Shown: piece by piece, positions 1 to 11,192 of the stretch
How positions within the stretch are numbered: the first letter of the stretch is position 1
Layout of the letters: every line of letters starts with the position of its first letter
Assembly: GCA_963812245.1 (NCBI GenBank)
Contig: CAWEUK010000002.1
Location: forward strand, 1,054,001-1,118,000
DNA length: 64,000 nucleotides
Direction of reading: 5' to 3'
DNA from: Salsipaludibacter sp963812245
GTDB taxonomy: Bacteria; Actinomycetota; Nitriliruptoria; Nitriliruptorales; Nitriliruptoraceae
Position numbers and translations under genes: made by a program
The notes under the pieces: model-generated
Seen by the model: only the letters and a program-made list of their open reading frames with translations
Told to the model about the DNA's origin: nothing
Databases searched by the model: none

Positions 1-2897
1 AGGGCGCGCATCGCCCAACGGCATCCTGAGGCCCCGTCATCACCGTGGGGGTCATTTGGCGCCGGCGGTGGAAGTGGGCGCTTGCCTCGCCCCTGGTGAC
101 AAGGCCAAGCTTGTCCAGGATCCGAGACACGTGGTGACGACGGTGCGCGGACTGATCCCCAGCTTCTGGGCGATCCGCTTGTTGGTCCAGCACGGGACAC
201 AGGTCGAGCACCTGCAACTCGCGCGTGGTCAATCCGTCATCCCAGTCTGTCGTGACGAGGTGGGCATCGGCACCTGGTCCGCTGCCGAGTGCCCGCCGGG
301 TGGCAACAGAGCGGCGCGGGCCTCGACCACAGCGGGACGGCACCAGCAGGCCTGCGGTTCCTCGGCTTCCTGCAGCGGTCGAGGGAGCTCGATGTCGACC
401 ACGTGCGGCGTGGGTGAGACCGGGCGAAGGGCCGCCATTGCCACCATTGGAGGTCGGTCCAGGCGCAACCAGGCGTCGCGGGCCGCGTCCAGGCCCCGCC
501 GTCCGCGAGTTTCGCCTCCTCGCGCGTGGCGCTCGCTGTCACCAGCCACGCGTCGCAGACGGGATGACCGGCCCGCGCCGCGAGGCTCTCGACGCTTCGT
601 CGGCGGTCAGGATGCCGTCCGGCCGGACGCGTGGCTCCGGCTCGGCTCGGTCCGAGGCGACGACCATCGCTCCATGTGCGGCGGGATCCGAGCGATCTGC
701 GCGCTCGAGCGCCGTCCGAGGCGTGGCACCGGCTGACGGCCGGATCGCGCTGCCACGATGCCAGTGGCGGCTGGAGTGACAGGTGGAAGTGCCCGGCCGG
801 CACCTGCTCCTGCAGCACTCCCAGGTCCGCTCGGCATCCGCTAGGCGGCCACGCAGGATCGCCAAGTCGACCCTCGTCGCGCGGAGCAGCGCTCCCATGA
901 GACCGTGCTGGCGCCACGCCAAGCCCTCCGAAATCGCCTCGGAGGCCTCTCCCCACCTGCCGATCGCCACGAGGCAGTCCGCCAGGATTGCCCGCACCTG
1001 TTGCCCGACGGACCGTGTGACGCCCATCTGGTCGGCACGCCTCATCGTGCGCCGACCGATGTCGACGACCGCATGGGTCGAGCCCGAGCCGTGGAGCATC
1101 AGCATGCGGATGACCGTCGGGCGCAGGACCGCCCGGGGATCCGGCAGCTGCGCTGCGCTGGCCTCGGCCTCCATCAGTGCCGATCGAGCCTCGGCCCCGC
1201 GTCCCAGGCGTGCCAGTGTCAACGCGTGCGAACACAGCACGTCCGACAGCACCGCCGGGTCGTCGGAGACCCGTGCCATCGTCAGCGCCTCCGCCGTCCT
1301 GCTGGTGGCGAGCGCCGCACCGTCGTTGACCGGCAGGATTCCTGCCGACACGGCCATTGACAGCGCTCGGGCGGCCGGCGACAGGTCCTGCGCGAGTTCC
1401 CGGGCACAGTTCGTGGCCGCATCGATCGCACCTGCAACATCACCCGCCAGGTACGAGGACCTGATCACGGCGGCCCACAGCCGGGCCCGGGCGTCTTCGC
1501 CGGGACCCAACGTGGACAGTGCCTTTCGATAGCGAACGATGGCGACCTTGTGGTCACCTGCGCGGTCACGGTTGTCGCCAATCACCTCGAGCAACTCTGC
1601 CTCGTCCCATCCCTCGCGCTCGTCGGCCGGCACCCGTCGGAACCACCGAAGGGCGTTCTCAGCGAGCCGTGCGGCCTCAGCGTGGGAACCGCGGTCCGCG
1701 GCCTCCACGCCCGCCCGGGCGAACGCCTCGAGCGCTGGTCCGGGCTGTTCGGCAAGGCTCCACCGTCGCGCCAGGTCTGCGCTGGGCAGGGCAGCCCCCG
1801 GCGTCAGGTCCGGCCGTGTTGCGAGCACGCGTGCACAACCCGTGTGCAGTCGCCGCAACGTCATCGGGCGCAGGTCGTCCCGGATGGCTTCGTGCAGCAG
1901 GGCATGCCGGAACGTGTAGCCGCGGGCAGCTTCGTGCTCGATGAGGATCTCGGCATCCAGCAACTCGTCGAGCCGCTTCTCGAGGGTCGCCGCGGGCCAT
2001 TCCGCCACTTTGGCCAGCAGTTCCTGTGAGAACTGCTGGCCACACACGGCCGCCCACTCCAGCAACTCCCGCGCGGCCAGCGAGCAGCGCTCGACGGGGT
2101 CGAGGAGGATGTGGTGCAGTCGTTGGGGCAGGCCGGGTTCGCCGCCAGTCCGCAGGCCCACGGCCAACTCCTCGACGAACAGGGTGAGCCCGCCACCGCG
2201 CGCGACCACGGCGTCGACCACTGCATCGTCGACGCGTGCACCGATCAGGTCGGTGACGAGTCGACGGGAATCCGTCAGACCCAGCGGACCGAGTGCCAGC
2301 CGGGTGGACCCCGGATGCCGGTCCAGGGACGTCAACGCTCTGCGCAGCGGCGCTCGGACCGCAGCCCCATCGCGGTGGGTGACGATGACCAGCACGGGCT
2401 CATGGGCCAGGGCGTGCACGGCGAAGCCGACGAATTCCAGCGTCGTGGGGTCGGCCCAGTGGAGATCCTCCAGGACGATGACCGTGACGGGAGCGGACCG
2501 CGACACGTTCCCGATCGCATCGACGATTGCGCGCACGCGCAACTCGACGGAAACCGACGAATCCTCGACTTCCACGGACCGGACGTCGAGCTGACGGACG
2601 AGCTGTTCGACCGGGCCGAGGGGCCTGAGCTCCGCCCCTTCGTCGAGGCAGGCTCCGGACAGCACGCGGCCAACGCGCTCGCCCTGCCATGCGAGGAACT
2701 CCTGGGTGAGCCGAGTCTTGCCGATGCCGCCCGGACCCGAGACGACGGCGATGGCCAGTTGGCCTGAACGCGCGTGACCGAGCCGGTCGCCGAGGATGGC
2801 CAGGGCACGGTTGCGGCCCACGAATGCCGACCGCCCTGGGCGATCCCCCGAGAACCCCTCTTGCGGTGCCGTGCTCGTGCCCTTTGTCGGCAGACAC
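1..2897 (-). pseudogene. LuxR-family AAA-ATPase transcriptional regulator, frameshifted
   Basis: Large signal-responsive activator: an N-terminal AAA_16-type ATPase, a helical TPR-like middle and a C-terminal LuxR helix-turn-helix for DNA binding. Visible are the AFVGRNRAL box, Walker A GPGGIGKTR, a Walker B-like VLEDLHWAD and several hundred residues of helical repeats in one frame down to about position 800. Below that the frame changes repeatedly. The HTH (SPRTVV then HVSRILDKLGLV) is split over frames at about 70-240; adding one base to short G or C runs near 130 and 185 rejoins it. The GTG start at 2897 also needs one base removed from a G run near 2883. The end lies near or beyond the left edge. 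I favour sequence errors over true decay. An ATG at 2934 is an alternative start. Confidence 0.7.
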
Positions 2898-2949
2898 GAA
2901 ACGCTACTCGCTCGACGGCGACCACCACGGACATCGAGCCACGATGGTG

Positions 2950-2985
2950 CGAGATGGGGCCCGGGTCCGTCTGGGCCCCATCTCG
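2950..2985 (-). terminator. Strong hairpin, probable terminator
   Basis: Two perfectly complementary 13-base arms (2950-2962 and 2973-2985, left arm CGAGATGGGGCCC) enclose a 10-base loop. It lies just downstream of the minus-strand small gene that stops at 3024 and upstream of the regulator start. There is no T tract, as is common for hairpin terminators in high-GC actinobacteria. Confidence 0.6.
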
Positions 2986-3023
2986 CCTCGAGCACCTGGA
3001 CATGGTGACCCCGGGGAGCACGG

Positions 3024-3302
3024 CTAGGTCGTGTACTCGACGGTGTACTTGCCGTAGCCACAGTCACGGATGCAGTCTTCGAACTCCGACCGGTCACTGC
3101 CTGCGTGATCGACGACGAGCAACCTGGAGTTGGCCTTCGTGTCGTATTTGCGGATGAGCCCACGGTGGGCCAGGCGGTCGAAACGGTCGTCGTCCCTTCG
3201 CCCCGGGTTGATGACGAGGGTGTGCCGCGCGTGGACATACGTGACCGCCCCGGTCTTGCCCAGGTCGTCGAGCGCCTGCTTGTTCTGTCGTTCGTAGGGC
3301 AT
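3024..3302 (-). CDS. Small protein of unknown function (92 aa)
   Basis: Not recognised. The ATG at 3302 is chosen because AAAGGA lies at good spacing just upstream; longer in-frame starts lack such a site. The product is basic and soluble-looking, without a signal peptide or membrane segment. Its centre reads THARHT-like (YVHARHTLVINPGRRDDD) and is followed by FDRLAHRGLIRKYD, which could be a small winged-helix or beta-rich fold; that is only an impression. The C-terminus has a lone Cys pair (DCIRDCGYG). It is followed by a strong hairpin and preceded on the same strand by another small unknown gene. Position beside a SigF-type gene suggests, but does not show, a stress role. Confidence 0.6.
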   Translation of the reverse strand: MPYERQNKQALDDLGKTGAVTYVHARHTLVINPGRRDDDRFDRLAHRGLIRKYDTKANSRLLVVDHAGSDRSEFEDCIRDCGYGKYTVEYTT

Positions 3303-3339
3303 CAGCCTGTCCTTTCGGGTTATCGGTCCTGGTGGGCCG

Positions 3340-3387
3340 GTTGTGCCGGACTGCAGCCGGGTTTGGGCAGGTGGGTCCCGGCACAAC
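3340..3387. promoter_or_regulatory. Inverted repeat between two small minus-strand genes
   Basis: Arms GTTGTGCCGG (3340-3349) and CCGGCACAAC (3378-3387) match perfectly over 10 bases with 28 bases between. The site lies 38 bases upstream of the 92-aa gene and about 90 bases past the stop of the 115-aa gene. It could be an operator or a long-loop terminator. Confidence 0.4.
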
Positions 3388-3476
3388 GCAGCGGTGCACG
3401 TGCCTGCCCCTGCAGCCGTGGCGCCGGTGCACGAGGGCCATCGTCACCCCAACGGCCCATCGTCCACGATCGGGCG

Positions 3477-3824
3477 CTACTTGATGCGTTCGATGTCGCC
3501 TGGTCCGGCATACAGGTACACCCCACCCGGCTCGACCAAGAACTCCAGCTTCTTGTCGTCGTTGGGATGGATCTTGAAGCGATTGCCCGAGGCCGCGACA
3601 TCGCCACCCTTGCCCGGTGCCACCGTCGTCCGCTGCGCCGCGACCCAGTACGCCGAGTCAACGTAGTTGTAGACGAAGAACACCACGGGGCTGGTGGTGC
3701 CGTTGAAGATGCGGGAGGCCCCCACCTTCAAGGACTGGACGATGCCGTCCACATCGTTCTTCAGCGCATCGTGCAGCTGGGTCACGTGCTTGCCCGAGAG
3801 CTTGATTTCCGGAATGGCTGACAT
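3477..3824 (-). CDS. Beta-rich small protein of unknown function (115 aa)
   Basis: Not recognised. The ATG at 3824 follows a good AAGGAGA site. The N-terminal third looks helical (SGKHVTQLHDALKNDVDGIV); the rest alternates hydrophobic and polar residues as in a beta-sandwich (FFVYNYVDSAYWVAAQ, then VYLYAGPGD near the end), with many Tyr, Trp and Phe. There is no signal peptide. This pattern resembles small lipid- or sugar-binding beta-sandwich proteins, but I cannot name a family. It stands upstream of the 92-aa gene on the same strand and divergent from the Rho_N-like gene. Confidence 0.6.
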   Translation of the reverse strand: MSAIPEIKLSGKHVTQLHDALKNDVDGIVQSLKVGASRIFNGTTSPVVFFVYNYVDSAYWVAAQRTTVAPGKGGDVAASGNRFKIHPNDDKKLEFLVEPGGVYLYAGPGDIERIK

Positions 3825-4089
3825 CAGTGTCTCCTTGTCGAGGTGCTGCCTGGTGGCTGCACTGCAGGACGAAGCGTGCCCCGGGCTTTGGCTGTCGGCA
3901 TCGGTCAAATGACCTATGCGGGTCGAGTGCACGGCGTCGGGTTCGACTGTCAGGTGGTGTTGCGGCAGGCGGTGGCGGCAGCATCCAGGTGGAGATCCAG
4001 CGATCGCAGAAGCCGAGGCCCGCGCATGTTCCGACCGTTCGTCGGTGGTGGCATCCCCACGTGGTCGCGACGATGGTTGTCGTGGGGTT

Positions 4090-4110
4090 GCCATGGGCAC
4101 TGCCCATGGC
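4090..4110. promoter_or_regulatory. Perfect palindrome in a divergent intergenic region
   Basis: Arms GCCATGGGCA and TGCCCATGGC flank a single central C. The site sits 70 bases upstream of the plus-strand gene at 4180 and about 270 bases upstream of the minus-strand gene starting at 3824, so it could be a dimeric repressor site serving either. The rest of the 355-base gap 3825-4179 shows no other gene or structure that I can support. Confidence 0.45.
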
Positions 4111-4179
4111 AGCCCGAGGATGACTCAGGTCATGCCTCGACGGCACCACCACGACTCGCAAAGACGACGGGAGCACGCG

Positions 4180-4440
4180 ATGCCAGAAGACAAGGAACCA
4201 GGTCCCTCCGTGAAGGACGACGAACAGTACGAGGCACTGCGAGACGACGGCGCGTCCAAGGAGAAGGCGGCCCGGATCGCCAACACCGATCGCACGACAG
4301 CCGCCAAGCGGGGTGGCAGTTCGCCGCCCTACGAGGAGTGGACCGTGGACGATCTGCGTGACCGGGCGGCCGAGATCGGGATCGAGGGTCGGTCCGACAT
4401 GGACAAGTCCGAACTGATCGACGCCTTGCGCAATCACTGA
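4180..4440 (+). CDS. Small Rho_N-domain protein (DUF7218-like)
   Basis: An 86-aa actinobacterial stress-associated small protein. The N-terminal half carries the DEQYEALRDDGASKEKAARIAN stretch seen in DUF7218-type proteins; the C-terminal half (WTVDDLRDRAAEIGIEG...LIDALRNH) is a Rho termination factor N-terminal-like SAP motif, a helical fold that often binds nucleic acid. There is no catalytic domain. The start is the ATG at 4180; the Shine-Dalgarno site is weak (GGGAG at 4169-4173). It converges on the SigF-type gene downstream. The molecular role of the family is not established; assignment to it is firm from the two motifs. Confidence 0.8.
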   Translation: MPEDKEPGPSVKDDEQYEALRDDGASKEKAARIANTDRTTAAKRGGSSPPYEEWTVDDLRDRAAEIGIEGRSDMDKSELIDALRNH

Positions 4441-4486
4441 CGTGTGACTGGGTCGCCGCATCGGATTCGTCCAGGGATGAACGGGC

Positions 4487-5221
4487 TCACGCCACGGCTC
4501 GCATGTCCTCCAGCCCCGATCGCAACAGGCGCGACACGTGCATCTGGCTGATGCCGACCTGCTCGGCGATCTCCTGCTGGGTCAAGTCCTCGTAGTAGCG
4601 CAGGACGAAGATCCGTTGCTCGCGGCTCGTCAACCCCGCGAGCAAATCCTCCAACAGCACCTCACGACAGGCCACGTCCTCGGTCGTGTCGGCCTCGACT
4701 GACTGCAGTGGGGTGGACGCTTCCAGCCTCTGGGGTTGGTAGCAGTCACGAACGCCCATGATGGCCACTTCCACCTCGTCGACGTGTTCGCCCAGTTCCT
4801 CCGCGATCTCCGCCAGGGTGGGCGCGCGATGCAGGCGGTGCTGCAGCTCCTGGTGCGCACGATTGCAGTGTCGACGCAACTCCTTGATCCGGCGCGGCAC
4901 ACGGATGGTCCACCCGGCGTCGCGGAAGTGGTGCTTGAGTTCGCCCAGGATGGTCGGGACCGCAAAGGTCGAGAACGCGTACCCCTGGTCGGGATCGAAC
5001 CGATCGATGGCCTTCATGAGATCGATGACGGCGACCTGGCGCAGGTCGTCGTCATCCTCGCCACGCCCGGCGTATCGGCGTGCCATGGCCTCGGCCAGTC
5101 CCAGGTTGTCGGCCACGAGTTGCGCATGCAGTTCGCGGTCACCGGTGTGGCGATGTCGCCGAAACAGTTCGTCGTCGTTGTCGCCGGCAGGTGGTCTGAC
5201 GCGATCGATGGCAGCCGTCAC
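4487..5221 (-). CDS. sigF: SigB/SigF/SigG-family RNA polymerase sigma factor
   Basis: A 244-aa alternative sigma factor of the general-stress and sporulation group (sigma-70 group 3). In order: region 2 with NLGLAEAMARRYAGRGEDDDDL and FSTFAVPTILGELKHHFRD, region 3 with VPRRIKELRR, and region 4 with TQQEIAEQVGISQMHVSRLL, the -35-binding HTH. The start is GTG at 5221 behind TGGAGGGA. No anti-sigma or anti-anti-sigma gene is adjacent, which is unusual for this family, so its control is likely encoded elsewhere. The catalase, hemerythrins and DksA-like gene nearby are plausible targets by analogy with other actinobacteria, but I saw no clear SigF promoter ahead of them. Confidence 0.88.
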   Translation of the reverse strand: MTAAIDRVRPPAGDNDDELFRRHRHTGDRELHAQLVADNLGLAEAMARRYAGRGEDDDDLRQVAVIDLMKAIDRFDPDQGYAFSTFAVPTILGELKHHFRDAGWTIRVPRRIKELRRHCNRAHQELQHRLHRAPTLAEIAEELGEHVDEVEVAIMGVRDCYQPQRLEASTPLQSVEADTTEDVACREVLLEDLLAGLTSREQRIFVLRYYEDLTQQEIAEQVGISQMHVSRLLRSGLEDMRAVA

Positions 5222-5314
5222 TGCGTGTCCCTCCAGTCAGGACGCGACTCGTCGAACTGGGCCTTGGCGTTGATCGAGGTGATCGACACATCGGCCGGCC
5301 GCGTCTTCAGCAAT

Positions 5315-5351
5315 CCCGGGGTCTGGAGGGAGACTCCCCGGGGTCTGGAGG
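5315..5351. repeat. Direct repeat upstream of the sigma gene
   Basis: CCCGGGGTCTGGAGG occurs twice, about 22 bases apart, roughly 95-130 bases upstream of the SigF-type start and 180 bases before the DksA-like start. It may be a binding site for a regulator of either divergent gene. The rest of 5222-5530 shows no supported gene; a short minus-strand reading frame ending at 5218 lacks recognisable similarity. Confidence 0.4.
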
Positions 5352-5530
5352 AAGCAGCGTGATGGTGTCGCGCGGCGGCGGCCCTGTCAAGGGGCAACCC
5401 GCGTCCTCTCGACCGTCCTCTGCTCGACGGCTCGTGGGCGGGCTTTTCGGTGTCCGGATGCACACGCCCCGACGTTTGCCCGACACCGGCGAGGGGAACC
5501 CTGCTGGTTCCGCGAGCGAAGGAAGTCGTC

Positions 5531-5908
5531 ATGACTGCCAGCCACACCAGTCGTCCCGAGCGACGCGAAGATGTCCTCGACCCTGACGCAGCCAGGACAA
5601 CTGCGACGCGTCTCGTCGACGAGCAACGCGCACTCGAGGAGTCACTTGCGCGACTTCTCGCCTCGGATGACCAGGCGATGCCCCAGGGCGACCTGTCCGA
5701 GTTGGCCGATCATCGTCGCACTGCCGAGGAGATGGCCCTCGAGGCCGCACGCCTGCACGCGCGTCTCGACGAGGTCAGCCAGGCATTGCGTCGACTGGAG
5801 CATGGTGAGTGGGGGAGGTGTGAAGTCTGCAGCCAGGCCATCGAGGCAGGTCGGTTGGAGCTGCTCGCCACGACCACTCGATGTGTGGCGCATGCTGCCG
5901 TGGGCTGA
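5531..5908 (+). CDS. DksA/TraR-type zinc-finger protein
   Basis: A 125-aa coiled-coil plus zinc-finger protein of the DksA/TraR family, which in other bacteria enters the RNA polymerase secondary channel. Residues about 30-95 are a long alpha-helical hairpin (MALEAARLHARLDEVSQALRR); the C-terminus is CEVC followed 19 residues later by CVAH. The usual fourth ligand Cys is replaced by His or lost, so zinc binding may be CCCH or absent. The protein stops soon after the finger, slightly short of the family norm, and the neighbouring sequence is rich in indels, so the C-terminus may be altered. Start ATG 5531 follows GAAGG. Confidence 0.75.
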   Translation: MTASHTSRPERREDVLDPDAARTTATRLVDEQRALEESLARLLASDDQAMPQGDLSELADHRRTAEEMALEAARLHARLDEVSQALRRLEHGEWGRCEVCSQAIEAGRLELLATTTRCVAHAAVG

Positions 5909-5917
5909 CTCCGAGGC

Positions 5918-6154
5918 TCATGCCCCGGCGCCTGCCAGGCCACGTCGACTGGACTCCGTCGAGGTGACGAGGTTGGCGTCGATGGCCTCCGTGTACTCGT
6001 GCAGCAGGGCGACCGGAAGCTCCCCGACGACCCGGCATGCGGTCGTCCAGTCCGTTGCGATCCCCCGGTCACACAGCATCTGCAGCAAACCCACTGCGTG
6101 GGCATACGTCGGGGCATCTGCGCCCGGCAGGCACAACCGTGCAGCGGCGGGCAT
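5918..6154 (-). CDS. Possible C-terminal fragment of an unknown protein
   Basis: This 78-codon minus-strand frame reads like protein (for example MLCDRGIATDWTTACRVVGE and LLHEYTEAIDANLV) while the opposite strand does not, and most third positions are G or C. The protein-like character begins upstream of the first ATG and stops near 6185, exactly where the debranching-enzyme fragment begins on the other strand. I therefore suspect a 5'-truncated gene ending here rather than a complete small gene. The family is not recognised. Confidence 0.35.
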   Translation of the reverse strand: MPAAARLCLPGADAPTYAHAVGLLQMLCDRGIATDWTTACRVVGELPVALLHEYTEAIDANLVTSTESSRRGLAGAGA

Positions 6155-6185
6155 CAGGCTCGTGTCGGCCCCCAGGAGCAGGCAC

Positions 6186-7501
6186 TGGCCGGGACCCCCG
6201 ACCGACCAGTTCGTGGCTGCGGGCAGCCCGTGGTACCTGACACTGTTCGGCCGCGACTCGATCTGGGCCGCCCTCATGGCCCTGCCGATCGATCCGTCCC
6301 TCGCGTTGGGAACGCTGCGCACCCTGGCCCGCCGCCAGGGCGTCCGCGTCGACGACGTGACCCGAGGAGCAGCCCGGCAAGATCCTCCACGAGGTTCGCC
6401 ACGGCGGCACTCGCCCACCGGGCCGACCTGCCCGCACCTACTACGGCACGGTGGATGCGACACCCCTGTACGTCGTGCTGGCACACGAGGCATGGCGGTG
6501 GGGGCTGGACGACGGCCGACCTCGAGCCGCTGCATGGACCACGTCGAGGCGGCACTCGAGTGGATGGACAGCTTTGGGGACCCCGACGGGGACGGGTTCG
6601 TGGAGTATGTGCCACCGACGGGGAGGGGCCTGGCCAACCAGGGGTGGAAGGACAGCGACGACGGAATCCGCTTCGCGGACGGACGCATCGCCCTGGCCCC
6701 GCTGGCGCTGGCGGAAGTCCAGGGCTACGCAGTGGCGGCGGCGCGGGGCGGTGCCGACCTGCTCGACCATTTCGGGCGTGCCGGAGCGGGCCGGTGGCGT
6801 GCGTGGGCCGACGATCTGGCCGAACAACTTTCGCGAGCAGTTCTGTGTCGAGGATGACCAAGGTCGCCATCCGGCCGTGGCCCTGGATGCCGACAAGGTC
6901 GCCGTGGACGCGGTGGCGAGCAACATGGGTCACCTGCTCTTCACCAGGATCCTTGATCCCGCCGAGGCGATGCTGGTGGGGCAACGCCTGGTGGGCGAGG
7001 ACATGGCCAGCGGCTACGGCCTGCGCACCCTCTCCGCGCGCTCCGGTGGCTACAACCCGTTGTCGTACCACTGTGGTTCGGTGTGGCCCCACGACACCGC
7101 GATCGCGATCTGGGGGTTGGCACGCACTGGCCAGGGGGATGCCGCCGCGACCCTGCTCAGGCAGCTGCTTGCTGCGGCGCCAGAATTCGACCATCGCCTG
7201 ACTGAACTGTTCGCCGGCCTCGGTGCTGAGCAGGCCGTGGCCCCGGTCCCGTATCCATCGGCCTGTCGACCGCAGGCCTGGGCGGCCGGCGCCGCCTGGC
7301 TGATCGCGGCGGGCAGTGATGGGCCTGGAGCCGAACGTGCCCGACGGCGTCGTCATGCTGCGGTCGTTGCCAGGCGCCGCGGTGCCCGCCATGCGGATCG
7401 CAGGCATGCCGTTGGGCAGTTGCGCGCTGACGGTTGAATGCACTGCGGGCGGCGTTGTTGGTGAGGTCTCGGGTGGCACGCTTCGGATCGTGGCCCGGTG
7501 A
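6186..7501 (+). pseudogene. Glycogen debranching enzyme (amylo-alpha-1,6-glucosidase), 5'-truncated and frameshifted
   Basis: Catalytic (alpha/alpha)6-barrel half of a bacterial debranching-type glucosidase that removes alpha-1,6 branches from glycogen-like glucans. Seen in three alternating frames: AAGSPWYLTLFGRDS, EQPGKILHEVRHGG, YYGTVDATPLYVVLAHEAW, DGDGFVEYV, GRGLANQGWKDSDDG, YHCGSVWPHDTAIA and the C-terminal GLEPNVPDGVV, ending at 7501. Frames switch near 6363, 6520, 6830 and 7320. The N-terminal ~280 residues usual for the family are absent; sequence before about 6186 is unrelated and holds a minus-strand fragment. The frameshifts resemble the single-base errors seen elsewhere in the window, but loss of the whole N-terminus needs a real rearrangement or an assembly join. 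Confidence 0.8.
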
Positions 7502-7663
7502 CGACGACACCAGTGGCGGTCTCGGAGCACCTGGAATCGCATGGGCGACCCGAGCGAGCCCAGGACACCGACGTCGGTGGGGCCGCCATGTTTGCCTGCG
7601 TTGGCGGGTGGGGAAGATCCCGAGGCACCCGTGCGGATCCCACCCACCCTGCCAGGAGGACCC

Positions 7664-9739
<2,076 letters not shown>

Positions 9740-9748
9740 TCCGGGCGG

Positions 9749-10993
9749 TCACCGAGCCGCGCCTTCGGCCGCACCCAGTCCGGACAGCTGACGGTTCGTC
9801 TCGTGTGAACCGATCCGTGCCACCGGCATGGTGGTTCGGCGCACAAGGTCCCGGTACAGGTCCTCGTAGTCATCCACCATCCGCTCGGCCGAGAAGTGCT
9901 CCTCGGCGTGCTGCCGGCAGCCCGGTCGCGACACCTGCTCGGCGCGGGCGACGGCTGCCACCAGCCCGTCGACGCCTGCGGATGGATCGACCAGGACGCC
10001 GCTGCGGTCGTTGGAGACGACCTCGACCGCGGCGCCGTTGGCGAATGCCACGACCGGTGTGCCGCAGGCGTTGGCCTCGACCGGCACCAGTCCGAATGGT
10101 TCGGGCCACTGGATGGGGAACAGCACCACGCTGGCGCCACCCAGGATGGCCACCTTCTGGTCGTGCGTCGCATTCTTCACCACGGTCACGTCGTGGCCGT
10201 CGATGGCTGGTTCGACGACGTCACGCCAGTAGGCACGTTCCTCGGGTTCGTTGACCTTCACGCCCATGACCAGGCGTCGACCAAGCCGACGCGCGACCTC
10301 GACCGCCAGGTGGGGCGACTTCTCGGGATTCGCACGACCCAGGAACGCCAGGTGCCCCTGGGCAGTGGTGGTGACGGGGAACGCCGACAGGTCGATGCCG
10401 TTGTGGACGACGCGTGTGATCGAGATCCCGTCGGGGGCACGGCGTGCCTGGTCGTGACTGATCGCGACCAGGTGACAGCTGTCCTGCACGGCGCGGCAGG
10501 CCATGGTTCCGCCAGGGGTCCAGCGTCCGTGCAGTGTGTGGACCACGGGGGTCGCCGGTGCCGCAAGGGTTGCCATGGCCGCGCCCAACAGGCTGTGGTC
10601 ATGGATGAGGTCGAAGTGTTCCCGGCGACCGTAGGCCGCCAGCAGGTGGGCCAGCTCCACCGAGGCATCGCCGATGTGTTCGGTGGGCGCCTGGTCGAAT
10701 GCGGACCACCTGGTTGCGGCGACCGTCGCGTCGCCGGTCGTCAGGACGGTCACGTCGTGCCCACGGTCGGCCAGGCCTGCGGCCAGGTTTCCGACCACGA
10801 GTTCGGTGCCCCCATAGCGTGGCGGGGGCACCGGGAACCACGGTGGGGCGACCAGCAGGATGCGCAGGCGGCTGCCGCTGTCGGCCAGCCGTCGCGGGAC
10901 GGCCGGGCGGCCGAACGTGGCCTCCGGGAACAGGTGGCGCGATGGCGGTCGATTCCTCGAACCGTGGAGGGTGACATGATCGATGTCGTACAT
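9749..10993 (-). CDS. GT4-family glycosyltransferase
   Basis: A 414-aa GT-B retaining glycosyltransferase. N-terminal Rossmann domain: LRILLVAPPWFPVPPPRYGG with the glycine-rich YGGTE nucleotide-sugar loop; C-terminal domain: LAFLGRANPEKSPHLAVEV and the E-x7-E-type donor site EPFGLVPVEANACGTPVVAF. The enzyme transfers a sugar from an NDP- or ADP-sugar to an unknown acceptor, and may act in trehalose, glycogen or surface glycan synthesis. About 45 residues precede the first beta strand (MYDIDHVTLHGSRNRP), more than usual. ATG at 10993 follows GAAGGAG. It sits between catalase and hemerythrin genes in the stress-type island. Confidence 0.88.
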   Translation of the reverse strand: MYDIDHVTLHGSRNRPPSRHLFPEATFGRPAVPRRLADSGSRLRILLVAPPWFPVPPPRYGGTELVVGNLAAGLADRGHDVTVLTTGDATVAATRWSAFDQAPTEHIGDASVELAHLLAAYGRREHFDLIHDHSLLGAAMATLAAPATPVVHTLHGRWTPGGTMACRAVQDSCHLVAISHDQARRAPDGISITRVVHNGIDLSAFPVTTTAQGHLAFLGRANPEKSPHLAVEVARRLGRRLVMGVKVNEPEERAYWRDVVEPAIDGHDVTVVKNATHDQKVAILGGASVVLFPIQWPEPFGLVPVEANACGTPVVAFANGAAVEVVSNDRSGVLVDPSAGVDGLVAAVARAEQVSRPGCRQHAEEHFSAERMVDDYEDLYRDLVRRTTMPVARIGSHETNRQLSGLGAAEGAAR

Positions 10994-11192
10994 GGTGGCT
11001 CCTTCGTCGTGACGGGACTGCCGATGGCGTGTGAGCCCGTCACCGAGGTCTGCCCCACCGAGTCGGTGCGCAAACAGGAACGCGCGGTGGCAGGAGTCGG
11101 GCCCTCGAACGCGTTTGGGAACCTGCCGCTCGGGGAACCATTGGCGCGCAGCCGTCGGACTGCCCATGACCACTTCCTCCTGGAGGACCCAC

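Noticed and set aside
5218..5547. Minus-strand 109-codon frame ending in a GTGA overlap with the sigma gene
   Set aside because: It resembles an anti-sigma position but shows no RsbW-type ATPase motif, Arg/Pro/His-rich composition typical of shadow frames, and runs through the DksA-like start.
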